Origin: Episyrphus balteatus
Taxonomy: Eukaryota; Arthropoda; Insecta; Diptera; Syrphidae
Reading direction: 5' to 3'
DNA length: 64,000 nucleotides
NCBI RefSeq assembly: GCF_945859705.1
Contig: NC_079134.1
Location: forward strand, 39,756,576-39,820,575
The notes beneath the pieces are model-generated. The model ran no database searches. It was not told the origin of the DNA and worked only from the letters and a program-made list of their open reading frames with translations. This document shows, piece by piece, positions 21,536 to 32,766 of the stretch (positions are counted from its first letter, which is position 1; each line of letters starts with the position of its first letter). Made by a program: the position numbers and the translations under genes.

Positions 21536-23260
21536 TAATTGCTATTGCTAAAATCGGCACCTTCTACTGATCTTAAAAAGGTCTCAAGGCCTAATCTTTA
21601 TTTAAATCCAATTAGGTATCTACACCAAACAACGTACCTACCTACTTTTAGGTTTCACTCCAAAAAATAATCGTCCTCTTAATGTTTTCTTACACCACAA
21701 TATAACTGCCAACTTCGTCCAACATTTTCCTGACACCCTTGAATTGAAAGAAGGAAATTCCAACAACCTCCTGTCAAGACTTTTTACTTTTACAACCAAA
21801 TTCCACCGATTATTTGCCACCATCACAAATTCTTCTTCCCCACAAAGCACAAACACACACAGAATATACATAACTTTGAATTCGAGCATCTCTCCTTGTG
21901 GAATTTGTTTGCCTTCTTTTTTTTCCATATGTGTCCAACCATCAGGCTTTGAAACCAGTGCGTACATAATTAGCTTAGTTAAATAGCAAAAAATCAAAAA
22001 AACAAACAAATTAAAAATAAAACAAACAAAGACACAAAACAAAAAAAAACGTTCCACCAAACGAAGCCAGAAAAATGCCCACAAAACGCGACGACCAGTA
22101 GACTTGACGCAAAATTCCTCCAATCCACCATCATCAATCCATTCACTCAAAACTTATATCCAACAGTTGGAACGAACTGACGGCATAACAACAAACAGGC
22201 CAGCAGCAAAAAACAAACAAAAAATAAAAACAGACAAACTGCAAACCGCCAATTGGTTTTTGCCGATTGCTAAAGGATTTCCACACAGCAGGACATCGTG
22301 ACAAAAACCAGTCCCACAAGATCTCGCAAAATGGCATCCTGATTAGGTTGCCCACTTCTATGTTCCATCCAGCACACAACACACCTTGTCTTCGTCATCG
22401 TCATCATCCAAGTCGTTGTCCACTGTCCACTCGTCATTGCTTATTTATTTGCCTTGGGCTTCTTATTCACGCGCGGCGCAAGGCGCAACCCATCAGCATA
22501 GAGCCCCGCATATCTCCGAAAGGGACTCTGGGCTCTAGCTTGGAAGCACGACAAACGATTGGCGGTCTGGTTGACGATGACGACAACGACAACAACGTCA
22601 ACTGGCAATTCCCTCAGCAGCCAGCATCATCTCGCACAGAGCAAAAAAGGCGTCTCCTATGGATCTCTCGCTCCAACCAGTGCACAGCCATCCATCAAAG
22701 TCCCATCCACATCCACACACATCTTGAACCGTGGGCTTAGTAAATCCCGAATACGAATGGAGACAAAAAAAAAAAAAAAACAGATAACAATCCACAAGAT
22801 GCATGCATGCATAACTCTGCTTCGTTTGCTGAGCTGAGCCTCTGAGCTCGTTTGGGTCCTTTTCTATCCATGGCTCAGCACTCAACTCCATCTCCATCGC
22901 CATTGCCATCCATCCTCCTCGGCTTGGCTTGGCATATGGCAAGCAATTTAAATTTTAACATGCAACCACGGCAACGACAACCAATGATAGTTTGTCCCAT
23001 TGGCGCTGTGTGTCGGATCCAATTGCATGGAAGCATTACAAATCTGTTTCTTTGGTTTAATTCAATTCAATTCCAGAGCCCAAGTCCGCATCGAGATCGA
23101 AATGGAATGGGAATTGCTGAATAGATGCTGTGCTGCTGCACAATGTCGTAGATCTTTGAACGATGGCTACCAAGAAGGGATGATCCATTTAAATCTCTGT
23201 TGATGGCTAGCAATCAATCGCGTTGTTGTGATAAAATGTAGGCAGTAGCCTGTAGGCTAA
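21536..23260. other. Repeat-poor island, more GC-balanced
   Basis: About 1.7 kb of mixed-sequence DNA, clearly less AT-rich than its flanks, with CAT/GAC/AAC runs (22385-22415, 22570-22600) and AAACAAAC tracts. Overlapping open frames occur on both strands (for example minus 21638-22150 and plus 22267-22740), but none shows a domain, and the frames follow composition. It looks like a fly regulatory or untranslated region; no direct functional evidence. Confidence 0.35.
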
Positions 23261-24521
23261 AAAAAAGTATGTCCCCGAGTTGACAAAAAACAACGAACAT
23301 TGTACAGCTCAAAAATAATTTTAATGCAATTATTTTTCATTCCAAACATGCTATTCTAGAAATATAATTTGGTAGGTATTGATGAATAATAAACATTTTA
23401 AGTGTATTTTTACAAGAAAAAAAAACATAATGCATGCCTTTTCTGTTCTAGAAGCTAGTTGTAGAAATCACAAAAATGTTTGTTCTTGTTGATTCTCATC
23501 AAGTCAAGGGATAGTGCTTGCTAGTGTTATCCTCCCAATTATGTTATTTTGAATTTAAAGAGTGTATTCTAAGTCTAGTTTTCAAAACCCAAGCGAACTT
23601 TTCTGCTACACAGAGAAAAAAATGTCACCTTAAAATAAGATGACGCGCACATTAAATTTCACCAACTTAAAATCAGGTGATATCCGCTTAAAATAAAGTG
23701 ATTCTACTTAAACTCACTTAAATTTAATGTGAACTTCATCTAATTTCAATTTGAAATTTAATTTGAATTTTAAATTTTTAATTTTAAATTCAGCTTTAGT
23801 TGCAGTTTATCATATTCATTTCCAACAGTGAGATAGCACGATGAAAAACTTCAAAATTTGTTTATATGTTGATAAGACAGTAAGCCTTTTATAAATTTGT
23901 AATAGTTTTTAAATTTAATAATATATCAATACTTTTCCTTTAATAGCAACATTTTAAATGTTAAGATAAATTTATTTTTTGCTGATCTTTATTTATAATG
24001 GATCTTGAGGCTAAAATATTGGTCATTAATTTAAAAAAGTTTTGTTTGAATTATTTTAAAATTTGTAGGAGGCCCATCAGTTTTAGTAAAAATTGTTTCT
24101 TTAGGCCCCACTTTCCCCTACACCCCTTGAATTTTTGCTTGAAAGACCAAAAAAAAATAGATTTGTAATTTTTTTACCCGAATGCATATAGGCTTGTTGT
24201 TTTTGATCTTATATTTTTTTTTTTCTTCATGTTTCCACCGGAAATATTTTTCCTGATTCTTGTTTTTTTTTTTTTGTTACTCGTTAAATTAAACAGTGTC
24301 AGCTTTCTTTCATTAATAATTATCTTATACATTTACTTCCTACAATCAAGACTAAATTTCACTTTTATATAGAAATTTGAAAATTTTTATTTGAAGGAGA
24401 AATTAAAAAAAATAACAGGCACTATCCAAATTTAATTACATGTTTCAATTGCGAGTCCTTTAATTGACTCACAAAAAATATAAAGGCCGAAACAAATTTC
24501 AAAAGTCAGTTCTTGCATATT
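23261..24521. other. AT-rich intergenic sequence
   Basis: No gene seen. 'acacagagaaaaaa' at about 23610 resembles common insect MITE ends, but no partner was found. Near 23475 the words 'gttcttgttgattctcatc' recur at about 26325. Confidence 0.4.
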
Positions 24522-24677
24522 TCAACTTTGTTCTAATATCAATTTCCCTTGGTTATCGTAGGCCAAGCTATGACGCAAATACTCATAAACGCACCAAACG
24601 GTGACTTGTGGTCTAGCATTGTCCTGTATTTGCAAGAAGTTTTCCGCAATCCACCCAGGCGCCGTACACTGGTCGAT
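24522..24677 (-). pseudogene. Tc1/mariner transposase fragment
   Basis: An open minus-strand frame of 51 codons reads PGWIAENFLQIQDNARPQVT and continues VWCVYEYLRHSLA. The 'QDNARPH..' motif with the second catalytic Asp and the following helix are standard for Tc1-like transposases. The domain is cut at both sides: there is no DE/DD motif downstream and no DNA-binding part. This differs from the copy at 20615-21533 and has no inverted repeats nearby. Confidence 0.65.
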
Positions 24678-25249
24678 TCAGTACACACTAGCTGGTCAAA
24701 AGTAAAAAAATAAAGTTGTTGTCAACATAAAAAAATACCGTTATACCGAATGTAAATATACTAAAACAGCAAAAAACAACAAAAAAAATTGTTGTATTCC
24801 GTTATGTTATTCATGAGAAGCATCTCTATGTAATCATTTATGATTTGCTGATCCTCTATTTTAAGGTTACCGAGTTAACAAGTGCTTACAAATTGATAAT
24901 TTTTGATAAAAGTGAGTAACTGAGTTGAACAAAAAGTGTCAGAAAAAGCTATTGATATGTATTTTTAAATTCAATTTGTTTTTTTGTAAAAAAACAGTCG
25001 GATTCTGTCACTATTAACTAAAATTGTAACGCATTTTTTTAATAGTTTTAAGATGTTTTTTTTTTTTTTTACTTCTTGGACAATTAAAAAAAAGTGCCGT
25101 AGAGTGCCATCGTGAAACTTTTATAATTTGTAGTTTGGATTATTATATTTAATTTGATACTAAATTTAAGTGCCGAAAACCGCCGCAAACTATTTTTTTC
25201 GTCTCTTTCAGGTACCAATCCGCTCTTTTTGAAGTGACCATTTTTTCCA
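24678..25249. other. AT-rich spacer
   Basis: Nothing recognised apart from long A/T runs, including a T14 run near 25057. Confidence 0.4.
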
Positions 25250-26056
25250 TGTGAGGACATTGTTCAAGATTGTGTAGCTTGTAGAGCATGTACTATTATG
25301 TATGATATATGAAATGAAAGGTTATATTATCTCTTTGCGAGATAAAATTAAATCGAATTTACAAATGCTCTATGTAAAAAGATATTACGTGTCAAAAATA
25401 AGACCATCTTTTTACCGTTATCTCAAAAATGTGACTATGAAAATTATTGAAATTTTGCACAAATATAGTCCTGCCTATTATCTATGTTTCGTATTAATTT
25501 TATTTATATATCTATCAAAATGAAAAAGATATAAATAAAAAACGGTCAAAAGAGGTCGAAAACGGTCAAAAAATTTGGAGAAAAAAATGGTTTTTCCCAT
25601 TATTCGGTTAAAAAATCATTTTAGAATTGCAATTTTTTGCACACGTGCTTAGATCAATTGAACGTAAAAGTTCTGTAAATTTAAGATTTTTGGCGAGCTT
25701 TCAGAAATGTCTACAAACAAAAAAAAAAAACACTCAAAAATAACCCAAACAAAATATGTAGCTGTTTTTTAAAAATTTATATTTTTCAAATTAGTGCCTT
25801 GGAAACAAATCCGTATCTAACCTCTAATTTTTGCTTTTTATCTTTTAATTGTAACTCAAGTTTCTGTAAAAAGGCTCTAATTTTTCAAATAAGGTTTAAA
25901 AGATTTTGTAATTATAATAGTTTAATCTGTACATTGATAATGAATAAATCAGCTAAGATGAAATTGTAACCTATACCACACTGGTAACAGGCACGGGTAG
26001 AACAGGAGAATGAGTCACGTTTTTCGTGGGTTCATCGATTCGTAAGACGTTATCAC
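25250..26056 (+). mobile_element. Dispersed repeat family B, copy 2
   Basis: Starts in the internal block 'gattgtgtagcttgtagagc', also found at 4370 and 37590 (reverse). It runs through 'ttaccgttatctcaaaaatg', 'attattcggttaaaaaatc' and 'tccgtatct' to the right terminus 'ttcatcgattcgtaagacg' and TTATCAC at 26056. It lacks the left part of the element. A 73-residue frame at 25302 is just translated repeat. Confidence 0.7.
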
Positions 26057-26059
26057 ATT

Positions 26060-26465
26060 AAAAATAATATCCAAACCCAATAAGACATACAAATGAATTA
26101 AGTCCACCTAGTGACTCAAAATCGACCACTGTGCGCCGCGCCGAGTTATTGGAAACACATAAACATTCAAATTTGTACTGATATAGTAGCTAGAGCTGAT
26201 ATTATCCTTCCTTGTTGCATAGCTCAGTTTTTCCGCTCATAAATATCTTCGAATTTGGTCACCTTCACCAGCATTAGAACCCCAATAAAATTTCTTTCTT
26301 TATAATATATTAAGTTAAAATGTTCGTTCTTGTTGATTCTCATCGTTTTAAATCCTTTTTTTCCCCTCGGGAATACCTTTTCTTGATTTAATTTCATTTC
26401 ATTTTACTAGATGTTTTGTTTATTTTTTTTTATCTCGTTATTTGATAATAAAATACTTAAGGAAC
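26060..26465. other. Intergenic, nothing recognised
   Basis: Contains a short segment (26318-26345, 'gttcttgttgattctcatc') shared with 23475-23500, and otherwise no features. Confidence 0.4.
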
Positions 26466-26659
26466 GCGTTGACTTTATGACGTAACCAAATATATCTGGT
26501 TCACCCTGTCAACGTGCCACCAATGTCAAATTCCACAATTATTGTGTCAGTGATAGTGTCTTTGTACCGGTCAACGCTTAGACAGAATTTTTTGTGGACG
26601 ATCACAAGAGATGACACAGTTGGAAAAGATTTTGAATTCTTACGTCAGAGTGTCAACGC
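26466..26659. mobile_element. Possible MITE with GCGTTGAC ends
   Basis: 'gcgttgactttatgacgtaa' (26466-26485) and 'ttacgtcagagtgtcaacgc' (26640-26659) are imperfect reverse complements about 155 bp apart. The word 'gtcaacg' recurs inside at two more places. The segment is more GC-rich than its flanks. No target duplication is evident. Confidence 0.4.
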
Positions 26660-29010
26660 ATTTATCTACCGATTTCTAGAAGGAACGCCATCTCAAATAG
26701 GAACAAGATCTCAAAACATTTCGTTTTAAACTGTGATATAAAAAATAAGAAGCAATATGGTTAAAACGCCATTTTCGGGAACGTCATTTAGATAGGTATT
26801 AACAAAAAAACAAAACAAAAAAAAAAAAAAAAAAACATCTATGGTCTAGGCACAAAACTGATTTTTTTTTAAATTGGTCATATTCGATTTATTTTAGCCA
26901 ACTTTGTTATTGTATTAATAAATCATTCAAATTGATACTATTTGTAGACCGCTTTAGTTGTTTTGAAGATATCACAACTATTTTAGGGGAACATTCGTCC
27001 AGGAGGTATACTATTTTTGGTGTTTGAAAATAAAATGAATATTACACTTTTTTATGCTCTTCCTGTTTATGAACCGATAAATGATAGCTATTGCGAACAA
27101 TATTTTATCATAAAACAAAGTAAAATTTGTTTATAATTCTCAAAATTTCCCAACGTCATGATTTTGACCCTTTATTATTTAATTTTATAAAATAAAACCA
27201 AAAAACTCCAAACACGTTTAATTTTCGAGGTTCAGGAAGTTTCTTTGCATAGGTATCCCATTGAAATGAATATAAAGTCCGCAAAAAGACAATCTCTATT
27301 TAAACCAGTTTCGGTTAATCTTTGGTATTCAATCAACTATCACATAAACAAAAACACACAAAAAATCCTCCAAGCAATACCTATAACAATCCTTTAAGAT
27401 AGATCACCTACGATGTAAAGCTTCGTCGACAATCGACAACTGACTTTAGCGTGCAGCCCCTCATATCAAAACCATACTAGTTTATTTATTTATGGTCAGC
27501 AAAGTCAAGTAGGTATGTATTTTTTTTTTTATCAAAATCGATATCTCGGTAAAATCCTACAAAGAAACGGTGACGTTTCCACAACATCACAACGCATATC
27601 TAGTAGCTTACAACTCTTTGAAAAATGCACAAGATTGTCTGCAGTGTGATGAGTGTGTGTCTGCATCACACAAAACGGGACTTGGCCGTATTTGCATTTT
27701 GTATCACCACAATATTGTTGTCACTCCACTTAACAGATTTGTTACGATTTGCTGCTTACTTTCCAAATATGGTTGTCATCTTCACTCTCCGGATGCATTA
27801 AATGATTGACGACAACAAAGTTGCAAATGGAATGGAAAAACCGCACTTACAGGAATGTTGTCCTCTAGTCTTGTGTGCTCTAGTTTTGCCATAAAACATT
27901 TACAAAATAAACAAATACAAAAAATCCTCAGCAAGATGATGATGATGAGGAGTGTTAGCGGAATTGGAATTAATTTAAATGGAATTCACATTGATAACAG
28001 TCTATCTTACTAATAAAATTGTAATGAATTTATGGTCATTAAGATGAGGGACAGGATCTCTTCAAGCGCTTCCCACACACACACCTTGGAATTGGCTTAA
28101 ACCCTCATTATTACATTACATTTTGGTATAAACAATAAAACTGTTTGAACTTTTTCATTTAAAGATCCCATGCTGCTTGATCGAATCAATTAAGTTGGTT
28201 ATTATAGATGTTTTATACCCCCCAAACCAGATATGGCTTATTTTACCATAACCGCCTACGACAAACGGCGAATAGGCTCTCTCACACATGAAACTGGTAT
28301 TGCCATCGAATTTGTCACTAAATGGAAATTAATTGAACCAATTATATGGACGTTAGTCAAATGATCAGCCGCTGGTTGCTGTCAAACAGCTCCCTCGCAC
28401 CATTCATTTCAAACTTATACAACTTTGTATCTTTTTTTTTATTTTATTATTAAAACGGAAATAGTATCTTTATAAATAATTTCATTGTATAAGCGGAGAC
28501 GCCAATATTGGATATGTGGTGGTATAATAATTCAAAGTCTAATTATTCAATTGAACTCTTTGTCGATTTAGATCAATCGATGGCAATGGTGATGGTTGGG
28601 GATGACTCCTCCGCATCGTATCGTGGTCAATATAGATTTACACATTCAATTGAATTTTAAAGACAATTTGATTAAAAAAGGAAAAGGGCACAATTTGCTG
28701 TTTAATTCAATTAGCCTATGGAGAATGACCAACGCTTGGTAAATTTATTGTTTGTTTCTTCAGAAGTAATCATTTGGATATAAATACAGAATTAAGCTAA
28801 GAAAGATTGATAATTGCTTGTGGAGGGGTTTAAGGCGAAAAAGCAATTTAATTTCAATTGCACTTCTTTTTTCTGCCAAAGAACAAACATCGAACCTTTA
28901 AGATTACAAAAAAAGAAAGGAAGATTTGGGCTTTGTATTTCGTATTTATGATATGAATTAAGAACTAGCTAACACCGCTGTATTTAACTGTTAAAGAAAC
29001 AAAATACTGA
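26660..29010. other. Intergenic with a repeat-poor island (27.4-28.7 kb)
   Basis: 26.7-27.4 kb is A/T-rich with an A18 run near 26818. 27400-28700 is repeat-poor and holds mixed words, including ATTA/TAAT homeodomain-like sites around 28320-28360, 'gtcaaatgatcagc' and 'tgctgtcaaacag'. This is how a fly enhancer often looks, but no factor binding can be claimed. A 79-codon frame at 27570-27809 has no recognisable domain. Confidence 0.35.
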
Positions 29011-31814
29011 ATTGTTACACTCATGAAACTTGGCAAAAAGTTTGCTTTTGTGCATAAAAACCAAGGATAAAAAAAAAGTCAGGTGGAAGGGTGTTTTTTT
29101 TAGCGGTCAAGAGGGAGGAGGTGAAGATCAAAAATATAGTGAACAAAATTTTTTGTTGAATATCATCATATGGCACATGTTTTTAAGGTATTTTTTTGAT
29201 GCTGAATCTAATAATATAAAAATAAAGTCAATACGATTGCTCTAAAAAAAGTTATAGCCGATTAAAAAGAAGACTGCTTGTTTTTTTTACTTCAACAGGT
29301 AAAATATAACCGAAACCCATTTGAAAAATATGCTACACTGATGAAATTTGGAATGAAGGTTTTATATAAAGCAGGGACAATATGATTCATAAAGTTCTTA
29401 AAAATATTTTTATTGAAAGGGTTTTTTTTTTTGATGGGTTGAATTATGTGTTAGAAAGGTACAGTGCGGTTCACATTGTTAGACGCACCAATTTTCGTTT
29501 ACATAAATTTCATTTTTTTTGTGTGTGTGCAAGAATAACCAAAAAAATTGTATTTATTAGAATGGTTATTTAGTTCTTAATAGAAAAACAAAAAGAAATA
29601 GTGGGTGAGTGGAAGTTAACGGTACTTTTTAGTCTTCTTGTCCGTGATGTAAGAAAAAGGGCAGCTTTTTTCGGTTCACATGATTAGGCGCACACCTTAA
29701 ATTAGTTAGTTTGGCGAGATCTATTGCACTGATTTGATTAAATTTGGAAGATTAAACATCAAGAAGTTAATTTTAAGCGATTTTCATTCAAAATCTGTTA
29801 AAAAAATTTCTGAGCGCGAAAGAATAAGGGATAAATGACGCGTTGGATTCCAAAGGTCTTTCCATTAGCCCCATTGCCAAAAAAATAGGATGAAGTGACT
29901 ATTTCGAGAGAAATTATTTAAAAAACAGTGCCTCCTACGAAAAAAACTTCAAAGGAGGAACAATAGAAGCTTTAACACCCCAGGAAAAATGAAGATTTAT
30001 GAAAAAAGCGTCGAAAACAGCTCTATCCCCGAGCAAAATTAAAGAAAAAGCTAGGCTAACGGGAAGAACATCAACTTTTCGGTGAATTTTTTTGAAAGCT
30101 GAACATCCTAGATTAAAATTAAACTTAAGAATAGTTTTTAAAAAGCACAATTTGAAAGAAACAGCGGATGGAGATCGCACGTCTTCACATAACGTGGGAA
30201 ACAAGTTTTTGAAGTTTTTTTAAATTGGCGAAATGTGTTTTTTCTAATGAAAAAGAATTTAATTTGAATTGTTCTCATGGGTACTTCCACAACTTTAACG
30301 ATTTTCACAAGGAGGAAAAGTTTTTGACACTTTAACATTCAAGAAAAGGAGGAGTAATGGTTTTGGGAGCCATTTAATATTACATTCGATTTAGTTTTCG
30401 TTTCCAACCGCTCTTTTTTTCAAACGGCGTTTTTAAAAGACTATTTTTAAGTTTAATTTTAATCTAGGATGTTCAGCATTCAAAAAAATTCACCGAAAAG
30501 TTGATGTTCTTCCCGTAAGCCTAGCTTTTTCTTTAATTTTGCTCGGGGATAGAGCTGTTTTCGACGCTTTTTTCATAAATCTTCATTTTTCCTGGGGTGT
30601 TAAAGCTTCTATTGTTCCTCCTTTGAAACTAAACTCCTCCTTTGAACTAAACTAACTAATTTAAGGTGTGCGCCTAATCATGTGAACCGAAAAAAGCTGC
30701 CCTTTTTCTTACATCACGGACAAGAAGGACTAAAAAGTACCGTTAACTTCCACTCACCCACTATTTCTTTTTGTTTTTCTATTAAGAACTAAATAACCAT
30801 TCTAATAAATACAATTTTTTTGGTTATTCTTGCACACACACAAAAAAAAATGAAATTTATGTAAACGAAAATTGGTGCGTCTAACCATGTGAACCGCACT
30901 GTATCATAACAGCTGACTTAAATTTTTAAACTTGGTAAGAAAGTTTTGATTGGTATGAAAATTAAGAATCTGCAAAGTGTACAAAATTATCTTTAGTGAA
31001 AGGGTGTTTTTTTTTTTAAGAAATAATGAAATTCGGAAATATGACTACAAAAACTGGGAAAAAATGTGTACACCAATGAAAATTGTTAAAAAGTTTCATT
31101 TATAACAGAAACCAAGAATCTAAGCTGTCTATATAAATATTGTTGGTTAAAGGGTGTTTTTTTTTTTGTTTTGGAAATAGGGAAAATCCGCAATAATATG
31201 ATCAATTATAAATGGTACCATTAAGAAATTTATTAAAAATGTTGTCTTTCCCATAAGAATTACGAATAAAACAAGTGTATACATTTTTTTCATGTGAAAG
31301 GGTGTTTTTTTAGGTGTAGAGAAAATATGGGTATATTTGAAAAAGTGATTAATACTAGAGTAATAGTAGTGGTACCCTATTGAAATTCAGCAACTATGTT
31401 ACTTTTAAGATTAGAAAGAAGAATCTAAAGTGTGTAGGTATAAGAATATCATGGTTAAAAGGGTGTTTTTTTTTTAAATGAAAACAAAAATAATGGATCA
31501 CGCTAATGACATTTGGTAAAAACATTGATTTTGGGATAGAAACAGAGAATAAAGAGTTTTCATACAAAAAATTTAGGGGAAAGGGTGTTTTTTCGAAGAG
31601 ACAGTAAAGTCTGTAATTAGTCCCATAAAGCCAACGATTTGTGTAAAACGTCTAAAAACTTAAGTATGAACGTTTAAATTGTCAACAAACTCAAAAATAA
31701 AATGAATTTTGGCTTTTTGCGACCAAGTACAGATTTTACTTCGAAAACTCTTTATTCTTGCTTTCTATCCCAAAAGAAAAAAAAAATTTGCCAAGTTTCA
31801 TGAGTGTAACAATT
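29011..31814. repeat. Inverted-repeat-bounded array of ~145-bp diverged units
   Basis: The left border ATTGTTACACTCATGAAACT (29011) is repeated inverted at the right border (31788-31814). Between them the phrase 'gaaagggtgtttttt' recurs at about 29087, 29417, 30998, 31149, 31296, 31457 and 31579. Each is preceded by a 'gaaattnggnaaaaag' and 'accaagaatc..aaag' segment, so the period is about 120-160 bp. Subtracting the Tc1-like insertion (29462-30901) restores the spacing (139 bp). The last, inverted unit repeats 'gggatagaaagcaagaataa' from 31535. No protein is encoded. It could be a Foldback-type or satellite-bearing element. Confidence 0.7.
29462..30901 (+). mobile_element. Tc1-like element turned into a snap-back hairpin
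   Basis: Ends CAGTGCGGTTCACATTGTTA and its complement, flanked by TA (29460-29461, 30902-30903). The long inverted repeats (~230 bp) hold an inner copy of the end motif, 'cggttcacatgattaggcgc' (29669), an IR/DR layout. The left half encodes a decayed Tc1 transposase: ISERERIRDK (helix-turn-helix), GGTIEALTPQEK then KKASKTALSPSKIKEKARL, and VFSNEKEFNLNC near 30237. There the first catalytic Asp of 'FSDEK' is Asn (AAT, 30246-30248). GGVMVLGAI follows. The rest is missing and replaced from 30440 by an inverted copy of 29935-30140 and 29462-29700, so the right third is the left end in reverse. Not functional. Confidence 0.85.
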
Positions 31815-31843
31815 TATTTTATTTGTTGATTTTATATGTATAC

Positions 31844-32526
31844 TAGGGTGGGTCAAAAAAATGGAAATTCTTTTTTTTTGATTTGGTACTCCGAAAAATC
31901 GATTGCTTGACACCTCTAGAATATACTCACCAAATATGAGCTCTTTATCTTAATGGGAAGGTCCTCCGCTTCGCAATTTTCCATTTTTACATCAAGCTTC
32001 CACAAAAAAAAATTTTTTTTTATTAATTGAATTTTTAGCCATTTTTTTTACATATTCTTGTAGAAAATTGAACGCTCTACAAAAAAGGTTAAATACACTT
32101 TTTTGAATTATCTAACCGTTTAGTAGATATTTGAGGTCCAAAAATCGAGAAAATCTTTAAAAATTCGTTTTTTGTTCTTAATTTTGTAACAAATTGAAAA
32201 ATTATATTAATCAAACGCGCAATAAATATTCTTGTAGGAAACAGATTGCTCCACAAAAAAAGTCTTATTAACTTTTTTTATTAATCTAACCATTTGAAAG
32301 ATATGCGAGGTCAAAGTTAAACAAAAATATAAAAACTTTTTTTACTTTTCAAAATTTTCAAAATTTTCTACTTCACTGAAATGTCATTATTATTAAATTA
32401 GTAAGATGGATTATTGTAAGGGCTTAAATGTTCTACAAAAAAGTCCTTGGCCTCAAATTGGCCTCAAGTTTTCGAGGTACCAAATCAAAAAAATGAATTT
32501 CGATTTTTTTTTTTTGACCCACCCTA
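31844..32526. mobile_element. Family C (hAT-like) copy 3, right arm deleted
   Basis: 683 bp from TAGGGTGGGTC to GACCCACCCTA, flanked by a perfect 8-bp repeat ATGTATAC (31836-31843, 32527-32534). The left arm is complete to the centre. Of the right arm only the last ~55 bp remain. The intact target repeat shows the deletion came after insertion, or that the deleted form itself moved. It sits 30 bp beyond the repeat array. Confidence 0.85.
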
Positions 32527-32658
32527 ATGTATACTATTTTACTTGAATGTACTATCATGCTAGTTAGTTATGTAAATGTCTATTTTTAATTGAAAGTTTT
32601 GATGAAAACTTACGAAGCCATTAGTGGCAGATTTGACTCAGTTCCGTTTCATTGTAAT
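32527..32658. other. Short spacer
   Basis: Between the hAT-like copy and the minisatellite; nothing seen beyond the right target duplication. Confidence 0.4.
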
Positions 32659-32766
32659 GTGCCCCGAACGTTGCCGGAACGTGTCCAGAATGTGTCCCAA
32701 ACGTGTCCTTTATGTGTTCCGAAGTATTCTGAAAAGTCCCGAATGTGACCCGAACGTTTCCCAAAC
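32659..32766. repeat. 11-bp minisatellite, about ten units
   Basis: Consensus gtgtcccgaac: the units read gtgccccgaac, gttgccggaac, gtgtccagaat, gtgtcccaaac, gtgtcctttat, gtgttccgaag and so on, with one unit shortened by two bases. The GC content is above the flanks. A minus-strand open frame (32621-32818) only translates the repeat (FGTH, FGAH). No link to a gene. Confidence 0.8.

Noticed and set aside
21638..22150. 170-codon open frame on the minus strand, with a hydrophobic stretch
   Set aside because: It lies opposite other open frames in a composition-biased island, has no recognisable domain, and its hydrophobic run comes from AAACAAAC/TTTGTTTG tracts.
22267..22740. 157-codon plus-strand frame
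   Set aside because: The His/Pro/Arg/Asn/Asp-rich content follows CAT/GAC/AAC trinucleotide runs; competing frames on both strands; no domain.
23609..23720. MITE starting 'acacagagaaaaaa'
   Set aside because: No matching inverted end within a reasonable distance.
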